NCBI RefSeq assembly: GCF_900446215.1
Contig: NZ_UAQZ01000014.1
Span: 248,001 to 312,000 of the forward strand
DNA: 64,000 nt
Direction: 5' to 3'
Origin: Burkholderia cenocepacia
GTDB taxonomy: Bacteria > Pseudomonadota > Gammaproteobacteria > Burkholderiales > Burkholderiaceae
In this document: piece after piece, positions 47,021 to 55,481 of the stretch
Layout: each line of letters starts with the position of its first letter
How positions within the stretch are numbered: the stretch's first letter is position 1
Notes under the pieces: model-generated
Told to the model about the DNA's origin: nothing
Database searches by the model: none
The model's input: only the letters and a program-made list of their open reading frames with translations
Program-made: the position numbers and the translations under genes

Positions 47021-48607
47021 ATGAAGAAGCACGCCTGGATTCGCTACACGCCGATCGCCCTTGCGGCCGCGCTCAGCCTGACCGCCTGCGGCGGCGACGA
47101 CGTGACGCAGCAGGGCCTGTCGGCCGTCAAGAACGTCGTCGTGATCTACGCGGAAAATCGCAGCTTCGACAACCTGTACGGCAACTTCCCGGGCGCCAAC
47201 GGTCTGCAGAACGCGACGGCCGCGAATTCGGTGCAGAAGGACCGCGACGGCTCGACGATGGCGACGCTGCCGAAGATCTGGGGCGGCCTGACCGCGACCG
47301 GCATCACGCCGGCGGTGACCGAGGCGATGACGGCGAACCTGCCGAACGCGCCGTTCGCGATCGACGATCCGAACGGCTTCAACCAGTCGATGAGCATCGC
47401 GACGCGCGACATCGTGCACCGCTTCTACCAGGACCAGATGCAGATCAACGGCGGCAAGAACGACATGTACGCCGCATGGACCGACGCGGGCGGCCTGACG
47501 ATGGGCCACTACACGGCCGATCCGTCGAAGCTGCCGCTGTGGAAGATCGCGCAGCAGTACGTGCTCGCCGACAACTTCTTCATGGGCGCGTTCGGCGGCT
47601 CGTTCCTGAACCACCAGTACCTGATCTGCGCGTGCGCGCCGTACTACCCGAACGCCGACAAGAGCCCGGCGGCCGGCAAGATCGCCGTGCTGAACGCCGA
47701 CGGCAAGTCGCTGAAGGTCGCGACGAACTCGCCGGCTTCCGCGCTGAGCGGGCCGCCGAAGTTCGTCAATGACGGCGCGCTGACGCCGGACTTCTACGGC
47801 ATCAACACGATGCAGCCGGCGTATCAGCCGAGCGGCAACAAGGCGGCCGCGGGCGGCGATCCGCTGCTGGCCGACCCGGCCAATCCGTCGACGATGCCGC
47901 CGCAGACGGCGACCAACATCGGCGACCTGATGACCAACGCGGGCGTGTCGTGGGCGTGGTATGGCGGCGCGTGGGGCCAGGCGCTGCAGGCGAGCCAGAA
48001 CGGCACGTCGAACGTGATCTACGGCGCCGACCTGTCGACGCCGAACTTCCAGCCGCACCACCAACCGTTCAACTATTTCGCGAACCAGGCGCCGGGCACC
48101 GCGAGCCGCGCGCAGCACCTGCTCGACGGCGGCGCGAACGGCGCGGAGTTCATCAAGGCAATCGACGCGGGCACGCTGCCGCAGGTCGCGTTCTACAAGC
48201 CGCAAGGCAACCTGAACGAGCACCCGGGCTACACGGACGTCACGTCCGGCGACCAGCACATCGCCGATGTGATCGCGCACCTGCAGGCCAGCCCGCAGTG
48301 GAAGAACATGGTCGTGGTCGTCACGTACGACGAAAACGGCGGCTTCTGGGATCACGCCGCGCCGCCGACCGCCGACCGCTGGGGCCCGGGCACCCGCATT
48401 CCGGCGCTGATCGTGTCGCCGTTCGCGAAGAAGGGCTTCGTCGACCACACGCAGTACGACACGGGTTCGATCCTGCGCTTCATCACGCGCCGCTTCTCGC
48501 TGCCGCGCCTCGCCGGCCTGCAGCAACGCGACGACGCGCTGAAGGCGAACGGCGCCCAGCCGATGGGCGACCTGACGAACGCGCTCGCGCTGTCGCCGAA
48601 CCTGTAA
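47021..48607 (+). CDS. acpA: AcpA-type acid phosphatase / phospholipase C-like phosphoesterase
   Basis: A 528-residue lipoprotein, with the lipobox ending at Cys23 in ALSLTAC. The mature protein is a phosphoesterase of the AcpA/phospholipase C superfamily, starting KNVVVIYAENRSFDNLYG and later showing EHPGYTDV, YDENGGFWDHAAPP and PALIVSPFAKKGFVDHTQYD, which hold the metal and catalytic residues. Such enzymes hydrolyse phosphomonoesters outside the cytoplasm. The ATG at 47021 follows a purine-rich leader. Neighbour and divergent partner is the cytochrome c peroxidase. Confidence 0.9.
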   Translation: MKKHAWIRYTPIALAAALSLTACGGDDVTQQGLSAVKNVVVIYAENRSFDNLYGNFPGANGLQNATAANSVQKDRDGSTMATLPKIWGGLTATGITPAVTEAMTANLPNAPFAIDDPNGFNQSMSIATRDIVHRFYQDQMQINGGKNDMYAAWTDAGGLTMGHYTADPSKLPLWKIAQQYVLADNFFMGAFGGSFLNHQYLICACAPYYPNADKSPAAGKIAVLNADGKSLKVATNSPASALSGPPKFVNDGALTPDFYGINTMQPAYQPSGNKAAAGGDPLLADPANPSTMPPQTATNIGDLMTNAGVSWAWYGGAWGQALQASQNGTSNVIYGADLSTPNFQPHHQPFNYFANQAPGTASRAQHLLDGGANGAEFIKAIDAGTLPQVAFYKPQGNLNEHPGYTDVTSGDQHIADVIAHLQASPQWKNMVVVVTYDENGGFWDHAAPPTADRWGPGTRIPALIVSPFAKKGFVDHTQYDTGSILRFITRRFSLPRLAGLQQRDDALKANGAQPMGDLTNALALSPNL

Positions 48608-48656
48608 TCGCATCGCGGTCACCGCGAACGAGCCGGCGGCGATGCCGGCTCCGAAC

Positions 48657-48689
48657 GAACGAAGGGCGGCCTCCTGGCCGCCCTTGTTC
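48657..48689. terminator. Hairpin between convergent acpA and the outer-membrane protein gene
   Basis: AAGGGCGGCC and GGCCGCCCTT form a perfect 10-bp stem with a TCCT loop, followed by the short T-rich tail TTGTTC. It is placed between two convergent stops. Confidence 0.75.
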
Positions 48690-48716
48690 ATGGGTCCGCG
48701 TGACCGCGCGCTTGCC

Positions 48717-50222
48717 TTACCAGCCGTACTTCAGCTCGACGCCGACGTAGTCGGCGTTGTGCCCGCCCGCCTGCCGGATCGCATCGCCGACCTGGAAATG
48801 CACGGCCTCGAGCGCGCCGATCAGGTTCGCGGCGATCGTCCAGTCCGCACGCAGCTGCACGTACATCCCCGTCCACAACCCGCCCTTGCCCGCGGTGCCC
48901 GGCACGACCGCATTGCCCTGCTGGTAGACGGCGTCGCCGGTCGTCTCGCGCCACTGGAAGCCGAGCGCGCCGAGCAGCGACAGGTTCGGCGACGGCTTCA
49001 GCGTCACGGACGGCTTCACGTGGATCAGGTTCGAGTAGCCGGTGTAGCCGGCGAGCGTGAAGTAGTAGCCGTTCGGAAACAGCGGATTGAACGTGCCGAT
49101 CCGGCCATCGCGCGGATGCCGGTCGCCCGACGCCGCGTCGACCTGCAGCGCGATGCGCGGCGACCACGGCGCGTCGAGCCGGTAGCCGGCGATCGAACCG
49201 ACGGCCCATGCGGCGATCGTGTCGTTGCCGACCGTGCCGGTCTGCAGCATCGTTTCGAGGTCCCAGTCGAAGCGGCCGTGCGTGCCCGTGTAGCGGACGT
49301 CCCACACGTCGCGATGCTCGGGGCCGCTCGCGTCGAGGAAACGCCCGTGGCCGCGGTTGTAGCGCGACCAGTAGCCGGACAGATCGCCCGGCCCGACCGA
49401 CTGCCGCTCGAAGCGCACGCCACTGAACGTGAGATCGCGATTCGACACGTCGTCGAACGTGGACGCGGTACGGTTCTGCACCGGCTGCGTCGCATACGCG
49501 ATGAAGCGCCACTTCCGATACTCGTAGTCGACCCACACCGCATCGAACGCCTGCCGCACGTTCGGGCCGTCGCGCGCGGCGATGAAGCGCTGCAAGTCGA
49601 ACGCCATCTCCTGACGGCCGACGCGGAACTTCAGCGTGCCGCCGCCGAGCGCGCCCGTGTAGGTCGCGAACGCCTGTTCGAGATCGAGCGGATTGCGGTC
49701 GACCGGCGCGATCGTGTTCTTGCCGAACGCGCGCGCATCCTGCAACTGCACGAAGAACTGCCAGTGCCGGCCGAGATGCGCATCGGCATGCACTTCGACG
49801 CGCTGGATCAGGTACGTATCCGATTGCGCGGCGCCGATGCCGAACAGCGGCGCGTCGTTGGTTTCGAGCCGCTCGCGCAGGTTCACGCCGAGCGACAGAT
49901 AGGAGGACGGATCGTTGCCGAGCGCAATGGCTTTCAGCCCGTCGAGCGGCGCGCGCGGCACACAGGGATTCGCGAGCACCGACCAGTCTTCCTGCCAGCG
50001 GTTGAACAGGACGGCGGGACGCTTGGCCGGGCACGTCGATGCGCTGGTGGCGGCGGGCGCCGAGGCCGATGACGCGCTCGATGTCGGCGTCGACGCCGAC
50101 GCGGCTGCCGTTTCCGCGAACGCCGCGTCGGCGCCCGAGAGCATCAATCCCGCGACGATCGACACGCGCGCGGCCCGCTCGAAGTGGCGGCCGCGGCGCC
50201 CGCTTCGCCGACGCTCGATCAT
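48717..50222 (-). CDS. Alginate-export-domain outer-membrane protein
   Basis: A 501-residue protein with a long basic signal region (cleavage near 36, after DAAFA) and a Ser/Ala-rich linker. The remainder is a beta-barrel pattern of alternating residues ending in an aromatic residue (VGVELKYGW, final Trp). The wording YLSLGVNLRERLETND, FVQLQDARAFG and LKFRVGRQEMAFD is that of the alginate-export (AlgE-like, PF13372) group of outer-membrane channels. Its ATG overlaps the stop of the DUF1275 gene (ATGA), and it is last in a six-gene operon. It is presumably the outer-membrane pore of that system; the solute is unknown. Confidence 0.88.
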   Translation of the reverse strand: MIERRRSGRRGRHFERAARVSIVAGLMLSGADAAFAETAAASASTPTSSASSASAPAATSASTCPAKRPAVLFNRWQEDWSVLANPCVPRAPLDGLKAIALGNDPSSYLSLGVNLRERLETNDAPLFGIGAAQSDTYLIQRVEVHADAHLGRHWQFFVQLQDARAFGKNTIAPVDRNPLDLEQAFATYTGALGGGTLKFRVGRQEMAFDLQRFIAARDGPNVRQAFDAVWVDYEYRKWRFIAYATQPVQNRTASTFDDVSNRDLTFSGVRFERQSVGPGDLSGYWSRYNRGHGRFLDASGPEHRDVWDVRYTGTHGRFDWDLETMLQTGTVGNDTIAAWAVGSIAGYRLDAPWSPRIALQVDAASGDRHPRDGRIGTFNPLFPNGYYFTLAGYTGYSNLIHVKPSVTLKPSPNLSLLGALGFQWRETTGDAVYQQGNAVVPGTAGKGGLWTGMYVQLRADWTIAANLIGALEAVHFQVGDAIRQAGGHNADYVGVELKYGW

Positions 50223-50920
50223 GCGGGCTCCCGCGGGGTCGTGCCGGCCGCTGGCGACGCCGCCCCCAGCGCCAGCGCCGCCAGCGCACCGACGGGCGCG
50301 AGCAATGCAAGAAACCCGACCGCGCGAAACCCGAGCGCGCCGCATGCCGCGCCGAGCGCGAACGCGACGATCGCCGGCAGCATCTTCGCGAAGCGCGCCC
50401 GCGCCGTCGCACGCGCGCTGTCCGCCGTGCCGGGCGACAGCATGTCGACGGCATCGAGGATCGCCTGCGTCACGTTGCCCGTCATCACCGTGTTCGGCAC
50501 GCCGCCCGCGCGCGCGATCACGCGCGGATGCGCATTCTGCACGCCCATCGCGAACGTGCCGACGATGCCGGCCACGAGCGCCGGCAGGCTGTCCGGTTGC
50601 GTGACGGGCGTCGCCCACACGCCGGCCGCGCAGAACCCGAGCAGCAGCACGGCCTGCACCGCGTGCAGCATGCGCGTGCCCTGCCAGGCCGGCCGCGCGG
50701 CCATCGACCGCGCGATCAGGCTGCTCGCGATCACGCCGCACACGAACGCAGGAAACACGCTGAGCTTCAGCACGACGCCCTGGCCGAAGCCCGCGATGCC
50801 CGCGCCGATCAGCACGAAGTTGCCGGTGACGTGCGCGGTGAACAGCCCGAACAGCGCGACGAAGCTCAGCGTGTCGACGAAGCCGGCCACCGCGGCAAGG
50901 ATCGTATCCTCGTGCTTCAT
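50219..50920 (-). CDS. DUF1275 (YoaK-type) membrane protein
   Basis: A 233-residue inner-membrane protein with six predicted helices. It begins with the DUF1275 hallmark GFVDTLSFVALFGLFTAHVTGN and continues with FAMGVQNAHPRV and the TGNVTQAIL repeat of that motif, showing the internal duplication. The family is widespread and without established function. It overlaps both neighbours by four bases, so it is translationally coupled to the VOC protein and the outer-membrane protein. This fixed pairing suggests a joint transport function. Confidence 0.92.
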   Translation of the reverse strand: MKHEDTILAAVAGFVDTLSFVALFGLFTAHVTGNFVLIGAGIAGFGQGVVLKLSVFPAFVCGVIASSLIARSMAARPAWQGTRMLHAVQAVLLLGFCAAGVWATPVTQPDSLPALVAGIVGTFAMGVQNAHPRVIARAGGVPNTVMTGNVTQAILDAVDMLSPGTADSARATARARFAKMLPAIVAFALGAACGALGFRAVGFLALLAPVGALAALALGAASPAAGTTPREPA

Positions 50921-51831
50921 CGCGCCGCGCTCGCGTGGATCTCGGCGACGTAGCCGCCCGGAAACTGCACGAGCGCCGCGTCGCGGCCGTCCGACGTGAA
51001 GGCCGGCACGAGCACCGTCACGCCCGCGGCCTGTGCCTGCTTCAGCGTCGCGGCGAGATCGGCCACTTCGTAGCCGGTCATCTCGCGGCCGAACGGGTAA
51101 GGCAGGTGACCATCGGTCACGAGCACGGTCATCTTGCCGAAGCCCGATTCGATGCGAATGCGGCGGTACGTGTCGTTCGGCCGGCCGATTTCAATGCCCG
51201 GCGCCTTCAGGTCGTCGGACACCACCTTGCCCTTCGAGAACTTGACGAAATCGTGCACGAACTTGCGTACGCTCTGCGGCGACACGTACACGCGATTCTC
51301 GGGGATGGTCTGCAACGCGTCGTAGTGCGGCGCCTGGGTATGCCAGTAGAGCTGCATCTTCACGTCGCCCGCCCACGCGATGATCGCGTCGCGGCCGATC
51401 GGATCGGGGAACGTGTCGACGATCACGTCGGCGCCGTGCTCGCGCGCGGATTTCACCGCGACATCCATGTCGGTCACGAGATAGCCGGTGCGTTCCGCGC
51501 AGAACGGATACGGAATCGGCGTCTTGAAGCCGAATACCGAGATCGTGCCGACCGGCGTGAGCACCAGCTGCGACATCGTCTGGCTCGGCGTCGGCGTGAC
51601 CTGGAACACGCCCTGCTTCGACTTCTTGCCGCCGAACGTCGCGACGAAGCTGTCGGTGAAGCGGTCGAAGTCTTCCGGCGCGACGCACACGTGGGTCGTG
51701 TCGTACTGCGGACCGACCGCCACCGTCGGCGCGACCGCCGGCGGCACCGGCGGTTTCGCGAACGCCGCCGGCGCACCGGCAAGGCCGCCCGCGCACATCG
51801 CGGCGAGCAGCACTGAACGAATCGTTTTCAT
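50917..51831 (-). CDS. Exported two-domain VOC (glyoxalase-like) protein
   Basis: A 304-residue protein with a clear signal peptide (cleaved after AAFA, residue 25). The mature part reads as two vicinal-oxygen-chelate halves, DTTHVCVAPEDFDRFTDSFV and, from about residue 180, VYVSPQSVRKFVHDFVKF. Each is followed by a second subdomain ending in GYLVTDMDVAVK or GYEVADLAATLKQAQAAG. VOC enzymes bind metals and act on small oxygenated or aromatic molecules. A secreted version is uncommon. An AGGAAAG site precedes the ATG at 51831; its stop overlaps the DUF1275 start (ATGA). Confidence 0.82.
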   Translation of the reverse strand: MKTIRSVLLAAMCAGGLAGAPAAFAKPPVPPAVAPTVAVGPQYDTTHVCVAPEDFDRFTDSFVATFGGKKSKQGVFQVTPTPSQTMSQLVLTPVGTISVFGFKTPIPYPFCAERTGYLVTDMDVAVKSAREHGADVIVDTFPDPIGRDAIIAWAGDVKMQLYWHTQAPHYDALQTIPENRVYVSPQSVRKFVHDFVKFSKGKVVSDDLKAPGIEIGRPNDTYRRIRIESGFGKMTVLVTDGHLPYPFGREMTGYEVADLAATLKQAQAAGVTVLVPAFTSDGRDAALVQFPGGYVAEIHASAAR

Positions 51832-51857
51832 GAAAGGCTTTCCTGGTTGTTGCATCG

Positions 51858-52319
51858 TCATCGATTGGAGCGGCCATCATCGGCCGCGTGCGGTGCATCG
51901 GCGAGCCGGGTCGCGAGCACGAGTGCCGCGATCAGCCCGAGATGCTCGAAAAAGCTGTTGAGCGCCATGAAGTGCTCGGCGCCCGTCCGGTTCCAGAAAT
52001 CGTTGGCCACGGCCATCGCGACCAGCGTCAGCATGCCGAGGCTGCCGGCGCCGAGCCACGTGAAGCGGTTGAACACCACGCACAGCGAGCCGGCGATCTC
52101 GACCGCGATCGCCAGCGCCGCCCACAGCGCAGCCGGCTGCAGGCCGAAATGCGCCTGCTCCGCCACCGCGCCGTGAAAATCCAGCGCCTTCGCGACGCCG
52201 CCGATCAGATACGCGGACACCAGCGCGAGCCGCGCGAGCGGCAGCACCCCCGGCTGCGCGAGCAGCGCGCGGACCCACGCCGGATTGCCGGCGCCGCCGC
52301 GGTGGGTCGGGGCCGCCAT
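51858..52319 (-). CDS. DoxX-family membrane protein
   Basis: A 153-residue inner-membrane protein with four helices (LARLALVSAYLIGGVAKALD; ALAIAVEIAGSLCVVFNRF; LGMLTLVAMAVANDFW; FEHLGLIAALVLAT), the DoxX layout. DoxX proteins take part in oxidative or thiosulfate-linked redox reactions in some organisms, but the family is broad. It starts one base after the amidohydrolase stop (52321) and ends 27 bases before the VOC gene, inside the same operon. Confidence 0.85.
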   Translation of the reverse strand: MAAPTHRGGAGNPAWVRALLAQPGVLPLARLALVSAYLIGGVAKALDFHGAVAEQAHFGLQPAALWAALAIAVEIAGSLCVVFNRFTWLGAGSLGMLTLVAMAVANDFWNRTGAEHFMALNSFFEHLGLIAALVLATRLADAPHAADDGRSNR

Positions 52320-52320
52320 G

Positions 52321-54210
52321 TCAGACCGCCCAGCACGAACAGCCGAACGCACCCCAGAAGCCCTTCGCGTCGGACGTCGGCAACGCGTTTGCCCATGCGT
52401 CCGCGTGCGCATGCTGGTGAACGTTGCATTCGTTCGCGCAGCCGCACATCGCGGCGGCGGCCGCGCGTTGCAACGGTGCGCCGTTGCGCTGCGTCGCGCC
52501 CCAGCCGCCATAGCCCCCGAACTCGCGAACGGGCGACCAGTCCGGCATCGCCGGCGGGATCGGCGCGTCGTGCGACGCGAACGGCCCCGCGCCCCATACG
52601 ATCTTCCCGTCGACCACCGTCAGCAACGCGGTCGTGCCGGCGATATCGTCCTCCGCGCACGCGAAGAAATCGCGGTCCGGGACGATCAGGTCGGCCAGTT
52701 GCCCGACCGCGATGCGCCCTTTCTTGCCCTCCTCGTTCGAGAACCACGTCACGTACTCGGTCCACATCCGCAGCGCGGTTTCGCGATCGAGCAGGTTGCG
52801 CTGCGGATACATTCTGAGGCCACCGACCGTCTTGCCCGTCACGAGCCATGCAAGCGACACCCACGGGTTGTACGACGCGACGCGTGTCGCGTCCGTGCCG
52901 GCCGACACCTTGAGCCCCTTGGCGAGCATCTTCGCGACAGGCGGCGTCGCCTCCGCGGCTTGCGCGCCGTAGCGCTCGACGAAGTATTCGCCCTGGTACG
53001 CCATCCGGTGCTGCACCGCGATACCGCCGCCGAGCGCGGCGATCCGGTCCATCGATTGCTCGGTGATCGTTTCTGCGTGATCGAAGAACCAGTTCAGCCC
53101 TTCGAGCGGGATGTCTTCGTTGACCTTCTCGAACACGTCGAGCGCGCGGCTGATCGTTTCGTCATAGGTCGCGTGCATGCGCCACGGCCAACGGTTTTCC
53201 GCCAGCACGCGCACGACACCTTCGAGGTCATCCTCCATCTGCGCGGGCAGATCCGGCCGCGCCACGCGGAAGTCTTCGAAGTCGGCCGCGGAAAACGCCA
53301 GCATCTCGCCCGCGCCGTTATTGCGGAAGTAGTCGGTGCCGTCGTGGTACTTGACGCTCTTCGTCCAGTTCACGAAGTCTTCCTTCTCCGCGTTCGGCTT
53401 CTGCGTGAACAGGTTGTACGCGATCCGGATCGTCATCTCGCCCGTGTCGTGCAGCTTGCGGATCACTTCGTAATCGTCGGGATAATTCTGCGACCCGCCG
53501 CCCGCGTCGATCACACCCGTCACGCCCAACCGGTTCAGCTCGCGCATGAAGTGGCGCGTCGAGTTGTACTGATACTCGAACGGCAGCTTCGGGCCTTTCG
53601 CGAGTGTCGCGTAGAGGATCGTCGCGTTCGGGTTCGCGAGCAGCAGGCCGGTGGGGTTGCCCGCGTCGTCGCGCAGGATCGTGCCGCCCGGCGGCTCCGG
53701 CGTGTCCTTCGTGTAGCCGACCACCCGCAGCGCGGCCGCGTTCAGCAGCGCGCGGTCGTACAGGTGCAGGATGAACACCGGCGTGTCGGGTGCGACTGCA
53801 TTGAGTTCGGCGATCGTCGGCAGCCGCTTCTCGGCGAACTGGTGCTCGGTGAAGCCGCCGACCACACGCACCCACTGCGGCGCGGGCGTGATCGCGACCT
53901 GGCGCTTGAGCATCTCCATCGCGACCGCGAGCGACCGCACGCCGTCCCAGCGCAGCTCCAGGTTGTAATTCAGGCCACCGCGAATCACGTGCGTATGGTT
54001 GTCGATCAGGCCCGGCAGCACGGTGCGGCCGTCGAGGTCGACGACCTTCGTCGCACGGCCCGCGAGCGGCACGATCTCCGCATTGCCGCCGACCGCGACG
54101 AAGCGGCCGTCCTTGATCGCGACGGCGGTCGCGACCGGGTTCGCACGATCGAGCGTCGTGATGCGCCCGTTGTGCAGGATCAGATCGGGTTGGGTATCGG
54201 TTGCGCTCAT
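52321..54210 (-). CDS. YtcJ-like amidohydrolase with a Cys/His-rich tail
   Basis: A 629-residue amidohydrolase of the AmdH3/YtcJ group. Metal-site motifs are LPGLIDNHTHVIRGG (HxH), HATYDE, FFDHAETITEQS, AVQHRMAYQG and SAGTDATRVAS. The final 42 residues (588-629) form an unusual tail rich in Cys and His: CGCANECNVHQHAHADA and later GCSCWAV. The enzyme probably hydrolyses an amide, ester or cyclic C-N bond; the substrate is unknown. There is no signal peptide, so it is cytoplasmic unless exported with a partner. It is second in the operon, 18 bases after the XapX gene, and DoxX follows immediately. Confidence 0.9.
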   Translation of the reverse strand: MSATDTQPDLILHNGRITTLDRANPVATAVAIKDGRFVAVGGNAEIVPLAGRATKVVDLDGRTVLPGLIDNHTHVIRGGLNYNLELRWDGVRSLAVAMEMLKRQVAITPAPQWVRVVGGFTEHQFAEKRLPTIAELNAVAPDTPVFILHLYDRALLNAAALRVVGYTKDTPEPPGGTILRDDAGNPTGLLLANPNATILYATLAKGPKLPFEYQYNSTRHFMRELNRLGVTGVIDAGGGSQNYPDDYEVIRKLHDTGEMTIRIAYNLFTQKPNAEKEDFVNWTKSVKYHDGTDYFRNNGAGEMLAFSAADFEDFRVARPDLPAQMEDDLEGVVRVLAENRWPWRMHATYDETISRALDVFEKVNEDIPLEGLNWFFDHAETITEQSMDRIAALGGGIAVQHRMAYQGEYFVERYGAQAAEATPPVAKMLAKGLKVSAGTDATRVASYNPWVSLAWLVTGKTVGGLRMYPQRNLLDRETALRMWTEYVTWFSNEEGKKGRIAVGQLADLIVPDRDFFACAEDDIAGTTALLTVVDGKIVWGAGPFASHDAPIPPAMPDWSPVREFGGYGGWGATQRNGAPLQRAAAAAMCGCANECNVHQHAHADAWANALPTSDAKGFWGAFGCSCWAV

Positions 54211-54228
54211 GAAATGTCCTCGATGCGG

Positions 54229-54396
54229 TCAGAAGCCGAGCCAGTGACGAACCGGCGCGATGGCCTGCGCGCCGGCCAGCATGCCGGCGAGGCCCACCAG
54301 CGCGATCAGCGGCGGTGCCGGCGAGCGCACCCTGATCACGCTGTACACGACGCCGATCAGCGCGCCGGCGCCCAATGAAATTAGATAAGATTCCAT
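54229..54396 (-). CDS. XapX-domain small membrane protein (first copy)
   Basis: A 55-residue protein with two hydrophobic helices around the conserved RVRSPAPPLIALVGLAGMLA segment. This is the XapX domain (DUF1427), whose function is unknown. It is the first gene of the minus-strand operon, divergent from the LysR gene with 98 bases between. A paralogue is at 56443-56703. Confidence 0.85.
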   Translation of the reverse strand: MESYLISLGAGALIGVVYSVIRVRSPAPPLIALVGLAGMLAGAQAIAPVRHWLGF

Positions 54397-54494
54397 AACG
54401 TTTTTTCTCCCGGCCGGATTAGAATCACCGGCATCGCGAGGCCGCCTGCGCGGCGCATCGCATCCGTTTCGCTTCCCTGCCATTCACGCCGACC
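54397..54494. promoter_or_regulatory. Divergent XapX-operon / lysR promoter region
   Basis: The 98 bases between the two starts must hold both promoters and the LysR site. An AT-rich piece near the XapX start (aatgaaattagataagattc in the overlap of gene and leader) is visible. No palindrome stands out. Confidence 0.4.
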
Positions 54495-55418
54495 ATGCAA
54501 CACCTTCCTGATCTCGAAGCCTGGGCCATCTTTGCGCGCGTCGCGGAGACCGGCTCGTTCGCGAAAGCCGCCGACCTGCTCGGCGTATCGCAACCCACCG
54601 TGTCGAAGGCGATCGCGCGCCTCGAAAAACGCCTCGGCGCGATGCTGCTGTACCGCACGTCGCGCAAGCTGTCGCTCACGCCGACCGGCGAACTGCTGCG
54701 CGACCGCGCGATCCGCCTGCTCGCCGATGCGGAGCTGATCGAGAACGAAGCGTCCGCGCAGGCGCTCGAGCCGCACGGCCTCGTGCGCGTGAATGCGCCG
54801 ATGTCGTTCGGGCTGCGCCATCTGTCGCCGGTGCTGCCGGCGTTTCTCGAACGCTATCCGCGCGTCGACATCGATCTCGTGCTCACCGATCACATCGTCG
54901 ACATCGTGTCGGGCGGCTTCGACGTCGCGATCCGCATCGCCGAGCTGAACGATTCGACGCTGCGTTCGCGCCGCCTCTGCGCGGTGCGCCGGCCGCTCGT
55001 CGCATCGCCCGCGTATCTCGACCGGCGCGGCCGCCCCACGCATCCGCGCGACATCGAACAGCACGTGTGCCTCACGTACACCAACTTGCCGACCCCCGAG
55101 CACTGGCGCTTCCGCCATCCGGCGTCGGGCGACGAAGTCGGCGTGTCCGTCCACGGGCGCATCCGCACCAACAACGCGGACGTGATCCTCCCCGCGCTCG
55201 TCGGCGGTCACGGCCTGGCGCTGCAGCCCGAGTTCCTCGTGTGGGACGCGATGCAGCGCGGCGAGCTCGAGGAAGTGATGAGCGACTGGAAGATCGCGGA
55301 CATCAACGTGAACCTCGTCACGCCGCCCGGCATGCTGCGCGCCGCGCGCGTGACGGTGCTGCTCGACTTCCTCGCGGAACGCTTCGCGCACGCGCCGTGG
55401 GCGCTGCCCGCCGCCTGA
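54495..55418 (+). CDS. LysR-family transcriptional regulator
   Basis: A 307-residue LysR protein of the CrgA-like branch. The N-terminus reads [20 protein letters not shown] and [20 protein letters not shown]. The effector domain has [20 protein letters not shown] and [17 protein letters not shown]. It faces the XapX/amidohydrolase operon on one side and converges with the isochorismatase-like hydrolase on the other. It is the likely regulator of the operon. Confidence 0.92.
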   Translation: MQHLPDLEAWAIFARVAETGSFAKAADLLGVSQPTVSKAIARLEKRLGAMLLYRTSRKLSLTPTGELLRDRAIRLLADAELIENEASAQALEPHGLVRVNAPMSFGLRHLSPVLPAFLERYPRVDIDLVLTDHIVDIVSGGFDVAIRIAELNDSTLRSRRLCAVRRPLVASPAYLDRRGRPTHPRDIEQHVCLTYTNLPTPEHWRFRHPASGDEVGVSVHGRIRTNNADVILPALVGGHGLALQPEFLVWDAMQRGELEEVMSDWKIADINVNLVTPPGMLRAARVTVLLDFLAERFAHAPWALPAA

Positions 55419-55481
55419 ACGCGTGATGAGCGGTGGCAGGCGCTCGCCGCCTCCGGCGCGGCCAGCGCGGCCGCCGGCCCG

